From assembly GCA_964564015.1 (NCBI GenBank), contig CAZLZR010000002.1, positions 92,584 through 156,583 on the forward strand: 64,000 nt of DNA, read 5' to 3'. Shown here piece by piece: positions 52,760-61,373 of this stretch; position 1 is the stretch's first letter; every line of letters begins with the position of its first letter. This stretch comes from Acetivibrio sp964564015. Its GTDB lineage: Bacteria; Bacillota; Clostridia; Acetivibrionales; Acetivibrionaceae. The notes beneath the pieces are model-generated. The model had not been told where the DNA came from, made no database searches, and worked only from the letters and a program-made list of their open reading frames with translations. The position numbers and the translations under genes are program-made.

Positions 52760-53455
52760 CTACTCTGTAACTTTCTGAGGGTTTACCTTGATACCAGGAC
52801 CCATTGTTGACGACACAACAACGCTCTTTAAGTATTGACCCTTTGCAGCTGAAGGCTTTGCTTTTACTATAGCAGCCATCAAAGTGTGGAAATTATCAAG
52901 AAGCTTTTCTGAACCAAAGGATACTTTTCCGATAGGACAGTGAATGATATTTGTCTTATCAAGCCTGTACTCTATTTTACCGGCCTTAATATCAGATATC
53001 GCCTTTGCAACATCCATCGTTACAGTACCTGCTTTTGGATTTGGCATAAGGCCTTTTGGACCAAGTACTTTACCAAGTCTACCAACAACACCCATCATAT
53101 CTGGTGTTGCAACAACAACGTCAAATTCAAACCAGTTGTCATTTTGAATTTTTGTAACCATATCTTCAGCACCAACGTAGTCAGCGCCACCCTGTTCAGC
53201 TTCCTTTGCCTTGTCACCCTTAGCAAAAACTAATACACGAACCTTTTTACCTGTTCCGTGAGGAAGTACAACAGCACCTCTAACCTGCTGGTCAGCGTGT
53301 CTTGAGTCAACGCCCAGTCTGATATGGGCTTCAACAGTCTCATCAAACTTTGCTTTAGCAGTCTTCTGAGCTAGATCCAATGCTTCTGTAGGATCATATA
53401 ACTTCAATCTATCAACAACTTTAGCACTGTCTTGATATTTTTTACCTCTTATCAC
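52760..53455 (-). CDS. rplA: 50S ribosomal protein L1
   Basis: Binds 23S rRNA at the L1 stalk near the E site. The 231-residue protein is full length, with DETVEAHIRLGVDSRHADQQVRG, VVLPHGTGKKVRVLVFAKGDKA, LGPKGLMPNPKAGTVT and the C-terminal GQYLKSVVVSSTMGPGIKVNP. RBS AAAGGAGATG precedes the start at 53455. A 177-base spacer to rplK contains no gene; in relatives L1 binds its own mRNA in this area. Confidence 0.98.
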   Translation of the reverse strand: MIRGKKYQDSAKVVDRLKLYDPTEALDLAQKTAKAKFDETVEAHIRLGVDSRHADQQVRGAVVLPHGTGKKVRVLVFAKGDKAKEAEQGGADYVGAEDMVTKIQNDNWFEFDVVVATPDMMGVVGRLGKVLGPKGLMPNPKAGTVTMDVAKAISDIKAGKIEYRLDKTNIIHCPIGKVSFGSEKLLDNFHTLMAAIVKAKPSAAKGQYLKSVVVSSTMGPGIKVNPQKVTE

Positions 53456-53632
53456 GATTTTTCATCTCCTTTGTGGTAATAATTTCGGAAACCTCTCAGT
53501 TTCCTCCCACTTTACTAGTTAGGTTATTTCTAAAAACTAAACCTTTTTCATTCCACAGAAACCAGTTATTTTGGCTTATATCATAATCTATAAGCTTTAA
53601 CTTTCAGAAATACACTTTAGCCATTAAAATGT

Positions 53633-54058
53633 TTAGCCTTCAACGACTATTCCCATGCTTCTTGCAGTTCCTGCTATCATACTCATAGCAGCTTCAACGC
53701 TTGCAGCATTTAAGTCTGGCATCTTCAATTCTGCGATTTTTCTAACTTCATCCTTTGAAATCTTCGCAACTTTGTCTCTGTTAGGTCTACCGGAACCGCT
53801 TTCTATTTTACATGCCTTCTTCAATAGAACTGAAGCTGGCGGTGTTTTTGTAATGAATGAAAAAGACCTGTCCGCATAAACTGTAATTACAACCGGAATT
53901 ATTAATCCCGCATCCTTCGCAGTCTTTTCGTTAAATTCTTTACAAAATCCCATTATGTTTACGCCATGTTGTCCTAAAGCTGGTCCAACCGGTGGAGCCG
54001 GAGTTGCTTTCCCCGCAGGAATTTGAAGTTTTACATAGCCAGCAATTTTCTTAGCCAT
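53633..54058 (-). CDS. rplK: 50S ribosomal protein L11
   Basis: Part of the GTPase-associated centre with 23S rRNA and L10. About 141 residues from an ATG at 54058 (beginning AKKIAGYVKLQIPAGKATPAPPVGPALGQHGVNIMGFCKEFN), preceded by GGGAGGTGG; another ATG at 54067 would add MDI only and lies closer to the RBS. The proline-rich thiostrepton-linked N-terminal part and the C-terminal domain ending ASVEAAMSMIAGTARSMGIVV are intact. Confidence 0.97.
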   Translation of the reverse strand: MAKKIAGYVKLQIPAGKATPAPPVGPALGQHGVNIMGFCKEFNEKTAKDAGLIIPVVITVYADRSFSFITKTPPASVLLKKACKIESGSGRPNRDKVAKISKDEVRKIAELKMPDLNAASVEAAMSMIAGTARSMGIVVEG

Positions 54059-54092
54059 AATATCCACCTCCCAAATTTACTCGTAAAAAGCC

Positions 54093-54110
54093 ACTCTTAA
54101 TATTAAGAGT
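54093..54110 (-). terminator. Small palindrome with T run between nusG and rplK
   Basis: ACTCTTAATATTAAGAGT is a perfect 18-base palindrome; on the minus strand GGCTTTTTACG follows, 35 bases before the rplK start. The short AT-rich stem suggests partial termination or an attenuator, not a full stop. Confidence 0.4.
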
Positions 54111-54174
54111 GTTTTCTACATCTCTTACTTAGCATATATAGCAAATAGAAAAAACGTAAAGTAATCTCTATTAT

Positions 54175-54708
54175 TTATATCTTTTGAATCTGGAATAACT
54201 CCAATTCAACAGGTGTTTCCCTACCAAACATTGATACGGATACCCTTACTTTTTTCTTTTCGAAATTTATCTCCTCAACAATACCTATGAAGTTTTCCAG
54301 TGGACCGGTAGCAACTCTTACATTATCACCGACTTCATAGTCAAGAACAGGCATAAATTCCTCAACACCCATTACCCTAACTTCTTCATCAGACAAAGGA
54401 ACAGGCTTAGATCCAGGTCCAACAAATCCGGTTACACCTCTGCAATTTCTGACTACATACCATGATTCGTCAGACATTATCATTTTAACAAGAACATATC
54501 CAGGGAAGACTTTTTTCAGTGTTGCCTTCTTTTTTCCGTCTTTAATCTCAATCTGTTCTTCCATTGGAACAACTATGTCCAATATATATTCCTGCATGCT
54601 CCTGTTTTCAACGATCTTTTCAAGGTTAGCCTTAACTTTGTTTTCATACCCGGAATAAGTATGAACAACATACCATTTTGCACCTTCCGGTGTATCATCT
54701 ACTTGCAT
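54175..54708 (-). CDS. nusG: Transcription termination/antitermination factor NusG
   Basis: Binds RNA polymerase and couples it to ribosomes or to Rho. The 177-residue protein has the NGN domain (GAKWYVVHTYSGYENKVKANLEK, VFPGYVLVKM, WYVVRNCRGVTGFVG) and a C-terminal KOW motif (VGDNVRVATGPLENFIGIVEEI). Full length. It is 55 bases after secE in the common order rpmG-secE-nusG-rplK-rplA. Confidence 0.97.
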   Translation of the reverse strand: MQVDDTPEGAKWYVVHTYSGYENKVKANLEKIVENRSMQEYILDIVVPMEEQIEIKDGKKKATLKKVFPGYVLVKMIMSDESWYVVRNCRGVTGFVGPGSKPVPLSDEEVRVMGVEEFMPVLDYEVGDNVRVATGPLENFIGIVEEINFEKKKVRVSVSMFGRETPVELELFQIQKI

Positions 54709-54763
54709 AAAGCCTCTAGTCCTCCTTTAATAAGATTGCATACCACTTATAACGCTCTATGCA

Positions 54764-54988
54764 TTATATTTTGAACACTAATTGTCTTAAATATCCAAAA
54801 CCTGCATCAGCCAACCAGATAATAACACCTACTAAAAAACATGCAACTAAAACTGTTGCGGTATTCTTTACTACCTGAGTACGAGTAGGCCATACAACCT
54901 TTTTAAGCTCACTTCTAATGTCCTTGAAGAACTTTCCTATTTTATTTCCCGCTTCAGCAGCTTTTGACGCTTTTACTTCTTCAGCCAT
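54764..54988 (-). CDS. secE: Preprotein translocase subunit SecE
   Basis: The short Gram-positive form of the translocon subunit, 74 residues with one transmembrane helix (ATVLVACFLVGVIIWLADAGF, about 44-64) and the conserved amphipathic stretch DIRSELKKVVWPTRTQVVKNT before it. RBS GGAGATG precedes the ATG at 54988. It lies 68 bases after rpmG. Confidence 0.96.
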   Translation of the reverse strand: MAEEVKASKAAEAGNKIGKFFKDIRSELKKVVWPTRTQVVKNTATVLVACFLVGVIIWLADAGFGYLRQLVFKI

Positions 54989-55056
54989 ATAAACACATCT
55001 CCATTTTTGTATTTTTTAGCTTTTATCCCATACTCTTTCATTAAGGAAACAAAACA

Positions 55057-55206
55057 TTATTTTGTTTCCTTGTGATCAGTATGCTTACGGCAAAATCTAC
55101 AGTATTTTTTCATTTCAAGTCTGTCTGGATCATTCTTCTTGTTTTTCATTGAGTCATAGTTTCTTTGCTTGCATTCACCACATGCCAATGTAATTTTTAC
55201 TCTCAT
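55057..55206 (-). CDS. rpmG: 50S ribosomal protein L33
   Basis: A 49-residue protein, read directly: it begins MRVKITLACGECKQRNY and ends CRFCRKHTDHKETK. The two CxxC pairs (CGEC and CRFC) are present, so this is the zinc-binding C+ form. GGAGGTG lies 8 bases before the ATG at 55206. It heads the rpmG-secE-nusG-rplK-rplA group. Confidence 0.95.
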   Translation of the reverse strand: MRVKITLACGECKQRNYDSMKNKKNDPDRLEMKKYCRFCRKHTDHKETK

Positions 55207-55368
55207 CTTTTACACCTCCACAAACTTATCGTATATATCAAAAATATTTTTTCGACATAAAAAAAAGACTTACAGAGAGAAACAACCACTAATTTAACAC
55301 ATTTATATGTAAAAGTCAAGGTTTTTATTGAATGTTTTCTCTTCTACCTGCATATTTTAAAATTAAAA

Positions 55369-55423
55369 AGCCTCAAAGCATCGTTTGCACATATTACCTC
55401 TGCATCACTTTTGCTTTGAAGCT
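55369..55423 (-). terminator. Terminator after ilvB
   Basis: 12-bp arms 55369-55380 and 55412-55423 (AGCTTCAAAGCA with TGCTTTGAGGCT on the minus strand, one G-U pair) enclose a 31-base loop, then TTTTTAATTTT follows. The right arm begins 7 bases past the ilvB stop. Confidence 0.7.
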
Positions 55424-55429
55424 TTGGCA

Positions 55430-57097
55430 CTATTCTTCAATAAGGTCGCTTATTGCTGCCCCTGGTGGAACGATCGGAAATACCTTGTCATTCCTGTCTA
55501 TTTCAAAATTTATTACAACCGGAGTATCTTTTGAAGCTAACGCCTTTTTCAAAGCCTCATCAACTTCTTCAGGTTTCCTGACCTCTATGCCTATCGCTCC
55601 ATAGGCTTTAGCAAGTGCCACAAAATCTGTACCCCTGTCGATGGTAGTAGATGAGTATCTGCCGTCATAAAAAAGATTCTGCCATTGTCTTACCATACCT
55701 AATACGTGGTTATTAAATATAGCTATTATTACAGGTAGCTTATATTCAACCGCCGTCGCTATTTCATTGCAGTTCATTCTGAAGCTCCCGTCTCCTGCGA
55801 TATTAATGACTTTTTTATCCGGCTTTCCAAACTGAGCTCCGATACACGCTCCCAAACCATAACCCATAGTTCCGAGTCCCCCGGAAGACAGGAATTGTCT
55901 TGGGGACTTGTACTTATAGAACTGAGCTGCCCACATCTGATGCTGACCAACCTCGGTAGTAATTATAGCATCACCCTTCGTAAGTTCATATATTCTCTCC
56001 AGAATATAGTTTGGTCGCAGTACATTATCCTTTGGATACTTGAGCGGGTATAGCCTTTTCCATTCATAAATTTTTTTCTTCCACTCAGATTCCTGCTTTT
56101 TCTGAATCTTGATATTCAGTTGCCTCAGTATCTTTTTAATATTTCCTACAAGCGGATAATTTACAACTATATTTTTACCTATTTCCGCCGGATCTATATC
56201 AATATGCATGATTTTAGCTTCCGGAGCAAACTTCCTAACATCACTTATTACTCTGTCACTAAACCTTGCACCAATTGCTATAAAAAGGTCTGACTCTGAT
56301 ACTGCCATGTTTGAGGTTTTTGTGCCATGCATACCTACCATACCTGTAAACAAGTCATGGTTGCCGGGAAATGTACCCATTCCCATCAGTGTTGTTGTGA
56401 CAGGTATCAGCGCCTTACTGGCAAGCTCCAAAACCTCAGCACTGGCACCGGCTATCGATACGCCACCTCCTGAAAGTATAACAGGCCTTTTTGCATTATT
56501 GATGATCTCTGCTGCTGCATCTATTTCATCCAAAGTCACTCCTGTAGGTGTTTCTTCCGGTTTTTCAGGTGTCTTTGGTTCATATTCCGTTACCGCAGCA
56601 GTAACATCCTTGCAGATATCTATCAATACAGGGCCCGGTCGACCCTCCCTGGCAATTTTAAAAGCCTCCCTGACTATACCTGCCAGTTTATTGACATCCT
56701 TAACTATAAAGTTGTGTTTTGTAATTGGAATTGTGATTCCTGTTATATCTACTTCCTGGAAGGAATCTTTACCAAGGAGCGATGTAGCTACCTGTCCTGT
56801 AATTGCTACCATAGGAACTGAGTCCATGTAAGCAGTAGCGATTCCTGTAACAAGATTTGTAGCACCAGGACCCGAAGTAGCAAGGCAAACTCCCACTTTT
56901 CCTGTTGCCCTTGCGTAACCGTCTGCTGCGTGGGACGCTCCCTGTTCATGCGATGTCAGAACATGCCTGATATCGTCCTTGGCTTTATATAACGCATCGT
57001 ATATGTTTAAAACAGCACCGCCGGGAAATCCGAAAATAGTGTCAACTCCCTGCTCTTTCAAACACTCTATTAAAATTTGTGCTCCAGTAATTTTCAT
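55430..57097 (-). CDS. ilvB: Acetolactate synthase large subunit
   Basis: Catalyses the first common step of branched-chain amino acid synthesis, with TPP, FAD and magnesium. The 555 residues show the TPP glutamate in LTSHEQGASHAADGYARATG (about residue 50), ATSGPGATNLVTGIATAYMDS, TGQVATSLLGKDSFQE, and the TPP motif GDGSFRMNCNEIATAVEYKLPVIIAIFNN with VLGMVRQWQNLFYDGRYS. It is the biosynthetic type. It starts 14 bases after ilvD, so the two are co-transcribed. The regulatory subunit gene ilvN, often next to it, is absent here; a terminator follows. Confidence 0.95.
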   Translation of the reverse strand: MKITGAQILIECLKEQGVDTIFGFPGGAVLNIYDALYKAKDDIRHVLTSHEQGASHAADGYARATGKVGVCLATSGPGATNLVTGIATAYMDSVPMVAITGQVATSLLGKDSFQEVDITGITIPITKHNFIVKDVNKLAGIVREAFKIAREGRPGPVLIDICKDVTAAVTEYEPKTPEKPEETPTGVTLDEIDAAAEIINNAKRPVILSGGGVSIAGASAEVLELASKALIPVTTTLMGMGTFPGNHDLFTGMVGMHGTKTSNMAVSESDLFIAIGARFSDRVISDVRKFAPEAKIMHIDIDPAEIGKNIVVNYPLVGNIKKILRQLNIKIQKKQESEWKKKIYEWKRLYPLKYPKDNVLRPNYILERIYELTKGDAIITTEVGQHQMWAAQFYKYKSPRQFLSSGGLGTMGYGLGACIGAQFGKPDKKVINIAGDGSFRMNCNEIATAVEYKLPVIIAIFNNHVLGMVRQWQNLFYDGRYSSTTIDRGTDFVALAKAYGAIGIEVRKPEEVDEALKKALASKDTPVVINFEIDRNDKVFPIVPPGAAISDLIEE

Positions 57098-57111
57098 TTA
57101 CACTGTCCCCC

Positions 57112-58776
57112 TTAATTTCCCCTCAGTACAGCACCAGTACTTGCAGATGTAACCAGTTTGGCATATCTTCCAAGATACCCTTTCGTAATCTTTGGTTCAG
57201 GTGCTTTCCAAGCTTTTGCTCTTTCCTTGAGCTCCTCATCTGAAACCTCAATTTCAAGCTTGCCTTTCGGAATATCTATACTGATAATATCCCCTTCTCT
57301 GACCAACGCTATGCAGCCACCCTCCATAGCTTCAGGAGAAACATGGCCTATTGATGCACCCCTTGTAGCACCTGAAAAACGCCCGTCAGTAATTAATGCA
57401 ACATCTTTATCAAGCCCCATACCTGCTATAGCAGAAGTAGGCGAAAGCATTTCCCTCATTCCGGGTCCACCCTTTGGTCCCTCGTATCTGATAACAACTA
57501 CATCGCCCTTCTTGATTCTGCCGTTATATATGGCATCTATAACTTCCTCTTCTGAATCGAATACCCTTGCCGGACCCTTATGAACCAACATTTCTTCTGC
57601 AACTGCAGAACGCTTTACAACAGCACCATCAGGAGCAAGATTCCCTCTCAATACTGCAATTCCTCCGGTTGCACTATATGGCGCATCAATGCTTTTTATA
57701 ACATCATAATCCAGAACTTTAGCTTTGCTTATATTTTCCCCGACAGTCTTACCTGTAACCGTCAATAAATCAAGATTGAGATGGTTCTTCTTCGAAAGTT
57801 CGTTCATTACTGCATGAACCCCTCCTGCTGCATATAAATCCTGAACATGGTGGTGACCCGCAGGTGCAAGCTTACAGAGATTTGGAACTTTACCGCTTAT
57901 TTCATTGATTATAGCAAGATCTATCTCAACACCTGCTTCATGCGCTATAGCAGGGAGATGGAGAACAGAGTTGGTAGAACATCCCAATGCCATATCCACA
58001 GTCAATGCATTTTCAAAGGCCTTGGGAGTTAGTATATCAGAAGGCTTAATATCCCTTTCCACAAGCTCCATTATCTTCATCCCAGCCATCTTGGCAAGTC
58101 TTATTCTTTCAGCATACACAGCCGGGATAGTTCCATTGCCTGGCAATCCCAATCCAAGAACCTCTGTCAGACAGTTCATGGAATTAGCCGTGAACATTCC
58201 CGAACAGGATCCACAGCTAGGACAGGAATGATCTTCATAATCACATACCTCTTCTTCTGTCATTTTACCCGCCTTATATGCCCCTACAGCCTCAAAAGTG
58301 CTGTTTAAGTCCAACTGTTTTCCATTTCGTTTTACTGACAGCATTGGTCCACCACTTACAAAAATAGATGGGACATTAACTCTTGCAGCTGCCATAAGCA
58401 TTCCCGGAACTACCTTGTCGCAATTCGGTATAAAAACCACACCGTCAAAGCTATGAGCCATAATCATTGCCTCGCATGAATCCGCTATAAGCTCCCTTGT
58501 TGCCAGAGAATATTTCATGCCCACGTGTCCCATTGCAATACCATCACATACCCCAATTGCTCCAAACTCTACAGGAGTGCCTCCTGCCATCCTTATGCCT
58601 GCCTTTACAGCCTCGGCTATCTTATCTAAATGTATATGTCCCGGTATTATTTCATTTTTTGCATTAACGACACCAATTAAGGGTCTTTTGATTTCTTCAT
58701 CAGTATATCCCATTGCCTTAAAAAGCGCTCTATGCGGAGTCTTTTCAATACCTTTTTTTACTATGTCACTTCTCAT
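57112..58776 (-). CDS. ilvD: Dihydroxy-acid dehydratase
   Basis: Dehydrates dihydroxy acids to the 2-oxo acid precursors of valine and isoleucine, using an iron-sulfur cluster. The 554 residues carry the cluster cysteines in IPNCDKVVPGM and in the region DHSCPSCGSCSGMFTANSMN, plus AGMGLDKDVALITDGRFSGATRG and GHVSPEAMEGG near the end. Full length. RBS GAGGAG lies before the ATG at 58776. It leads the ilvD-ilvB unit, and its 370-base upstream region holds two hairpins and a CodY-like box. Confidence 0.96.
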   Translation of the reverse strand: MRSDIVKKGIEKTPHRALFKAMGYTDEEIKRPLIGVVNAKNEIIPGHIHLDKIAEAVKAGIRMAGGTPVEFGAIGVCDGIAMGHVGMKYSLATRELIADSCEAMIMAHSFDGVVFIPNCDKVVPGMLMAAARVNVPSIFVSGGPMLSVKRNGKQLDLNSTFEAVGAYKAGKMTEEEVCDYEDHSCPSCGSCSGMFTANSMNCLTEVLGLGLPGNGTIPAVYAERIRLAKMAGMKIMELVERDIKPSDILTPKAFENALTVDMALGCSTNSVLHLPAIAHEAGVEIDLAIINEISGKVPNLCKLAPAGHHHVQDLYAAGGVHAVMNELSKKNHLNLDLLTVTGKTVGENISKAKVLDYDVIKSIDAPYSATGGIAVLRGNLAPDGAVVKRSAVAEEMLVHKGPARVFDSEEEVIDAIYNGRIKKGDVVVIRYEGPKGGPGMREMLSPTSAIAGMGLDKDVALITDGRFSGATRGASIGHVSPEAMEGGCIALVREGDIISIDIPKGKLEIEVSDEELKERAKAWKAPEPKITKGYLGRYAKLVTSASTGAVLRGN

Positions 58777-59146
58777 AATTTTCTCCTCGCTTTCATATAT
58801 GAAAAAATATAATTATTAATCTATTTAAACCACGAAAATGATTGAAGCTTGGAAAATTTGCTTTTCGTGATTTATATTCCGGTAACGTCCAATGCTTACA
58901 ATAATAGCCGGGTAGGCCCGGCTATTATTATTTAAAACTATTTTACTACTATACAGCTTCAAATGTCCAGAGTTTTAGAAAAAAAGCAGAATACGTTAAT
59001 TATTTACATGCCAAAAACATATTTCATTAAACAATTTTATTCTAATGAAAAAACTTCAAGAAATTAACTAATTCAATTTTCTGAAGAATAATATACATCT
59101 GAAAATAAAAGCGGAAGCGATGTTTTGTTCCTTTACAGCATAAACA
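58777..59146 (-). other. Leader/spacer upstream of ilvD with two inverted repeats
   Basis: No gene is seen. A perfect 13-bp stem with 4-base loop lies at 58900-58929 (AATAATAGCCGGG and complement). A second pair, CACGAAAA (58831-58838) and TTTTCGTG (58862-58869), lies nearer ilvD. Neither has a clear T run on the minus strand. No T-box sequence (GGTGGNACCGCG) was found. Confidence 0.5.
59075..59089. promoter_or_regulatory. CodY-like box upstream of ilvD
   Basis: AATTTTCTGAAGAAT matches the CodY consensus AATTTTCWGAAAATT at 13 of 15 positions. CodY represses branched-chain amino acid genes in many Firmicutes, and ilvD-ilvB lies downstream, but the box is about 300 bases from the ilvD start and AT-rich DNA produces chance matches. 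Confidence 0.3.
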
Positions 59147-59860
59147 CTATATTATCTTATCGGCCGGAAACATCCAATCCACTATAAAGTTATTCTGGTA
59201 AAAGATTTTTGCAACGGAAGATGTTTCTACCGCATCAAAAAAGCCTTTAAATGCAGGTGAAGACATAAAGAGCATTGTAACTGCAAATATTATATAAACG
59301 GTCAGCAAACCCTCTATAGCGCCAAATGCAAACCCACCCAGCTTATCCATCTGCTTAAATATCGGAAGCTTGGCTACCCCCTGTAAAACAAACCTTAAGA
59401 ACAACAACCCGATCCTTATCAATATATACAACAAAACAAGGCTTAAGATATCTATGACAACATGAGTCAAGATATCGCTTATCTTATCCATAACTCCGGC
59501 TACATCCAACATATTCATTACATTTTCTTTTGCTAATTGTCCCTTTATTGCTTCCTTAAGAAACCCCGGCAGTTTTAAGCCATCAACTATAGAACCGGCA
59601 GCGCTTTGTGCCCCCTGATTTACCACACCTGACTGTGCTTGCTGCTGCATCAACAGATTCTTTAACACTCCTGACTTAATGTTGGAAAAAATCGGTGTTT
59701 TATCAAGAATATTCGCCAGCAGCGGATAACATTTAACAGATACTATTGCGGCAACAAAAAATGAAACCATTTTAAAAACTGAATAGATAAAACCGTTTTT
59801 AATTCCTATAAAGCCAAAAAACAAAATAATTGCAATTACTAACAAGTCACTCCAGTTCAT
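59147..59860 (-). CDS. CvpA family membrane protein
   Basis: A 237-residue protein with four or so hydrophobic helices: LLVIAIILFFGFIGIKNGFIYSVFKMVSFFVAAIVSV at the N-terminus, LTHVVIDILSLVLLYILIRIGLLFL and GFAFGAIEGLLTVYIIFAVTMLF near the C-terminus. This matches the CvpA (colicin V production) family. It has the central insertion of about 50 residues (QAQSGVVNQGAQSAAGSIVDG) often seen in Firmicutes members. Function in clostridia is unknown. It starts 16 bases after the DUF5711-like gene, so the two are probably one unit. Confidence 0.8.
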   Translation of the reverse strand: MNWSDLLVIAIILFFGFIGIKNGFIYSVFKMVSFFVAAIVSVKCYPLLANILDKTPIFSNIKSGVLKNLLMQQQAQSGVVNQGAQSAAGSIVDGLKLPGFLKEAIKGQLAKENVMNMLDVAGVMDKISDILTHVVIDILSLVLLYILIRIGLLFLRFVLQGVAKLPIFKQMDKLGGFAFGAIEGLLTVYIIFAVTMLFMSSPAFKGFFDAVETSSVAKIFYQNNFIVDWMFPADKII

Positions 59861-59876
59861 AATTATCCCCCTCGCA

Positions 59877-61070
59877 TTACTTCATTTGCAGTACTGAAAA
59901 TTTATTTTTGCATACTACCAGAACCGCACGCCTGCTTATGAAAAAAACTTCATTGATACTATCTTTTGAAGCGTACTCAGCCAGTAGTCTGGCGTCAAGA
60001 TCAATAAACCTCAATTTATTCCCTGTGTTTATAGCAATAACATCCTCATAGGAAGCCAGATTTTTTACCTCTCCTTTAATATTGTATTCCGAAATCCTTT
60101 TTCCACTACTGTCATACATCCATATTCCCGACGACCCGCTTTCAAATATTCCTGTTTTGTCTTCGGGATTTGCAGCTACAACGGCATACTTTCCGTCAGC
60201 AACACAGGAACTAAATATTTTGCCATTTACAACCTGCTGCCACTTTTCCGTAAAACCTTTATCCAACATCATAAACATTGAATCTCCAACAGCAAATAGA
60301 TTATCATTCTCCATAAACCATAAAGAAGGGAAAATGGTATTATCTTTTGATACTTTTACATCTGACATCTTACCACTGATATCAGCAAATTCCAATATGG
60401 AATTAACATTGACACCCGATGTCTCGACACTATTTATAAAAACACTTTTTCCGGAATGAGATATTTTTGACGACAAAACAAAGTTATTAGCCCGTCCCAC
60501 AGTAAAGCTCTTCATTCCCTGTCGATTGTATACCGATACAGCTCCTCTGCTTCTTTCCTCTCCATGTACAACTGCCACATAACCTTTTGGACTTATTTCG
60601 GCATTAATAATATTATTGTCAAGCTCCTTTTCCCATTCAAGCTCCTTGCCACTGAAAACAAGAATACTCTTTGCTCCATAATCGGCTACCAACATATATG
60701 AGCCGGAAGTTTTTATAACAGGATTATTAAGTGACAACGGAAATGACCACTGTTCATTACCGTTTGCATCAATGTATATAAGGCTGTCCCGTGTACACTT
60801 AACAATGTACCCTTTATGAGTTCCGAATACAGTGCTTAAATTTGCATCGTATTCATGTTCGGTTGAACTGACCTCATACACGTTATCCCGCTTTAGAAAA
60901 TTCCTGTCAATCAAATCCCCAAGACTTATAGTCTTAAAGTCCACATCCTGACTGTTTAAATATGCTACTCCGGCGGTACCTAAAATTATCAATAAAAGTA
61001 CCAGGAAAATAGCCACCTTAACTCCATTTCCATGACCTTCTTGTCTTGAATGGTTTTCTGTTAATCCCAC
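59877..61070 (-). CDS. Membrane-anchored beta-propeller-like protein (DUF5711-like)
   Basis: A 397-residue protein. Residues 1-17 are hydrophilic, then one transmembrane helix (VKVAIFLVLLLIILGTAGVAYL) and a large outside part with repeated short beta-strand patterns such as IYIDANGNEQWSF, VLVFSGKELEWEKEL, VSVYNRQGMKSF, IWMYDSSGKRIS and RFIDLDARLLAEY, typical of PQQ/WD-like propellers. I assign it to DUF5711 by this layout, with moderate confidence. It precedes the CvpA gene. Role unknown, probably in the envelope. Confidence 0.7.
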   Translation of the reverse strand: MGLTENHSRQEGHGNGVKVAIFLVLLLIILGTAGVAYLNSQDVDFKTISLGDLIDRNFLKRDNVYEVSSTEHEYDANLSTVFGTHKGYIVKCTRDSLIYIDANGNEQWSFPLSLNNPVIKTSGSYMLVADYGAKSILVFSGKELEWEKELDNNIINAEISPKGYVAVVHGEERSRGAVSVYNRQGMKSFTVGRANNFVLSSKISHSGKSVFINSVETSGVNVNSILEFADISGKMSDVKVSKDNTIFPSLWFMENDNLFAVGDSMFMMLDKGFTEKWQQVVNGKIFSSCVADGKYAVVAANPEDKTGIFESGSSGIWMYDSSGKRISEYNIKGEVKNLASYEDVIAINTGNKLRFIDLDARLLAEYASKDSINEVFFISRRAVLVVCKNKFSVLQMK

Positions 61071-61131
61071 ATTAATTCACTCCAAAATTTTCTCATTTGT
61101 GTCCTCAGAAATATTTTAACATATCACAGCG

Positions 61132-61260
61132 GTAGCTGCAATCAGAGCAGTTATTTCCGCTGTGATAATCAGCGGTTCTATATTTTCTCATTCTGAGAAA
61201 AATAGTATCACAGCGGTAGCTGCAATCAGAGCAGTTATTTCCGCTGTGATAATCAGCGGT
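61132..61260. repeat. 74-bp tandem hairpin repeat, cut by an assembly gap
   Basis: The unit starting TATCACAGCGGTAGCTGC at 61132 recurs at 61206 with no difference until the run of N begins at 61261. Each unit holds two hairpins: TATCACAGCGG paired with CCGCTGTGATA (with an inner CTGC/GCAG), and ATTTTCTCA-TTC-TGAGAAAAT. More copies probably lie in the gap. Confidence 0.88.
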
Positions 61261-61360
61261 NNNNNNNNNNNNNNNNNNNNNNNNNNNNNNNNNNNNNNNN
61301 NNNNNNNNNNNNNNNNNNNNNNNNNNNNNNNNNNNNNNNNNNNNNNNNNNNNNNNNNNNN
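61261..61360. other. Assembly gap of exactly 100 N
   Basis: Unknown bases inside the tandem repeat array. The length is a placeholder; the real number of repeat copies and the sequence between the array and the YkvI-like gene end are not known. Confidence 0.98.
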
Positions 61361-61373
61361 TCCGGGAAATAGG

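Noticed and set aside
58777..59146. T-box leader of ilvD
   Set aside because: No T-box sequence or specifier-type stem could be found on the minus strand, and the hairpin at 58900-58929 lacks a terminator T run.
61132..61260. Possible CRISPR array
   Set aside because: The 74-bp units are identical over their whole length with no unique spacers, and no cas genes are near. It is a tandem repeat.
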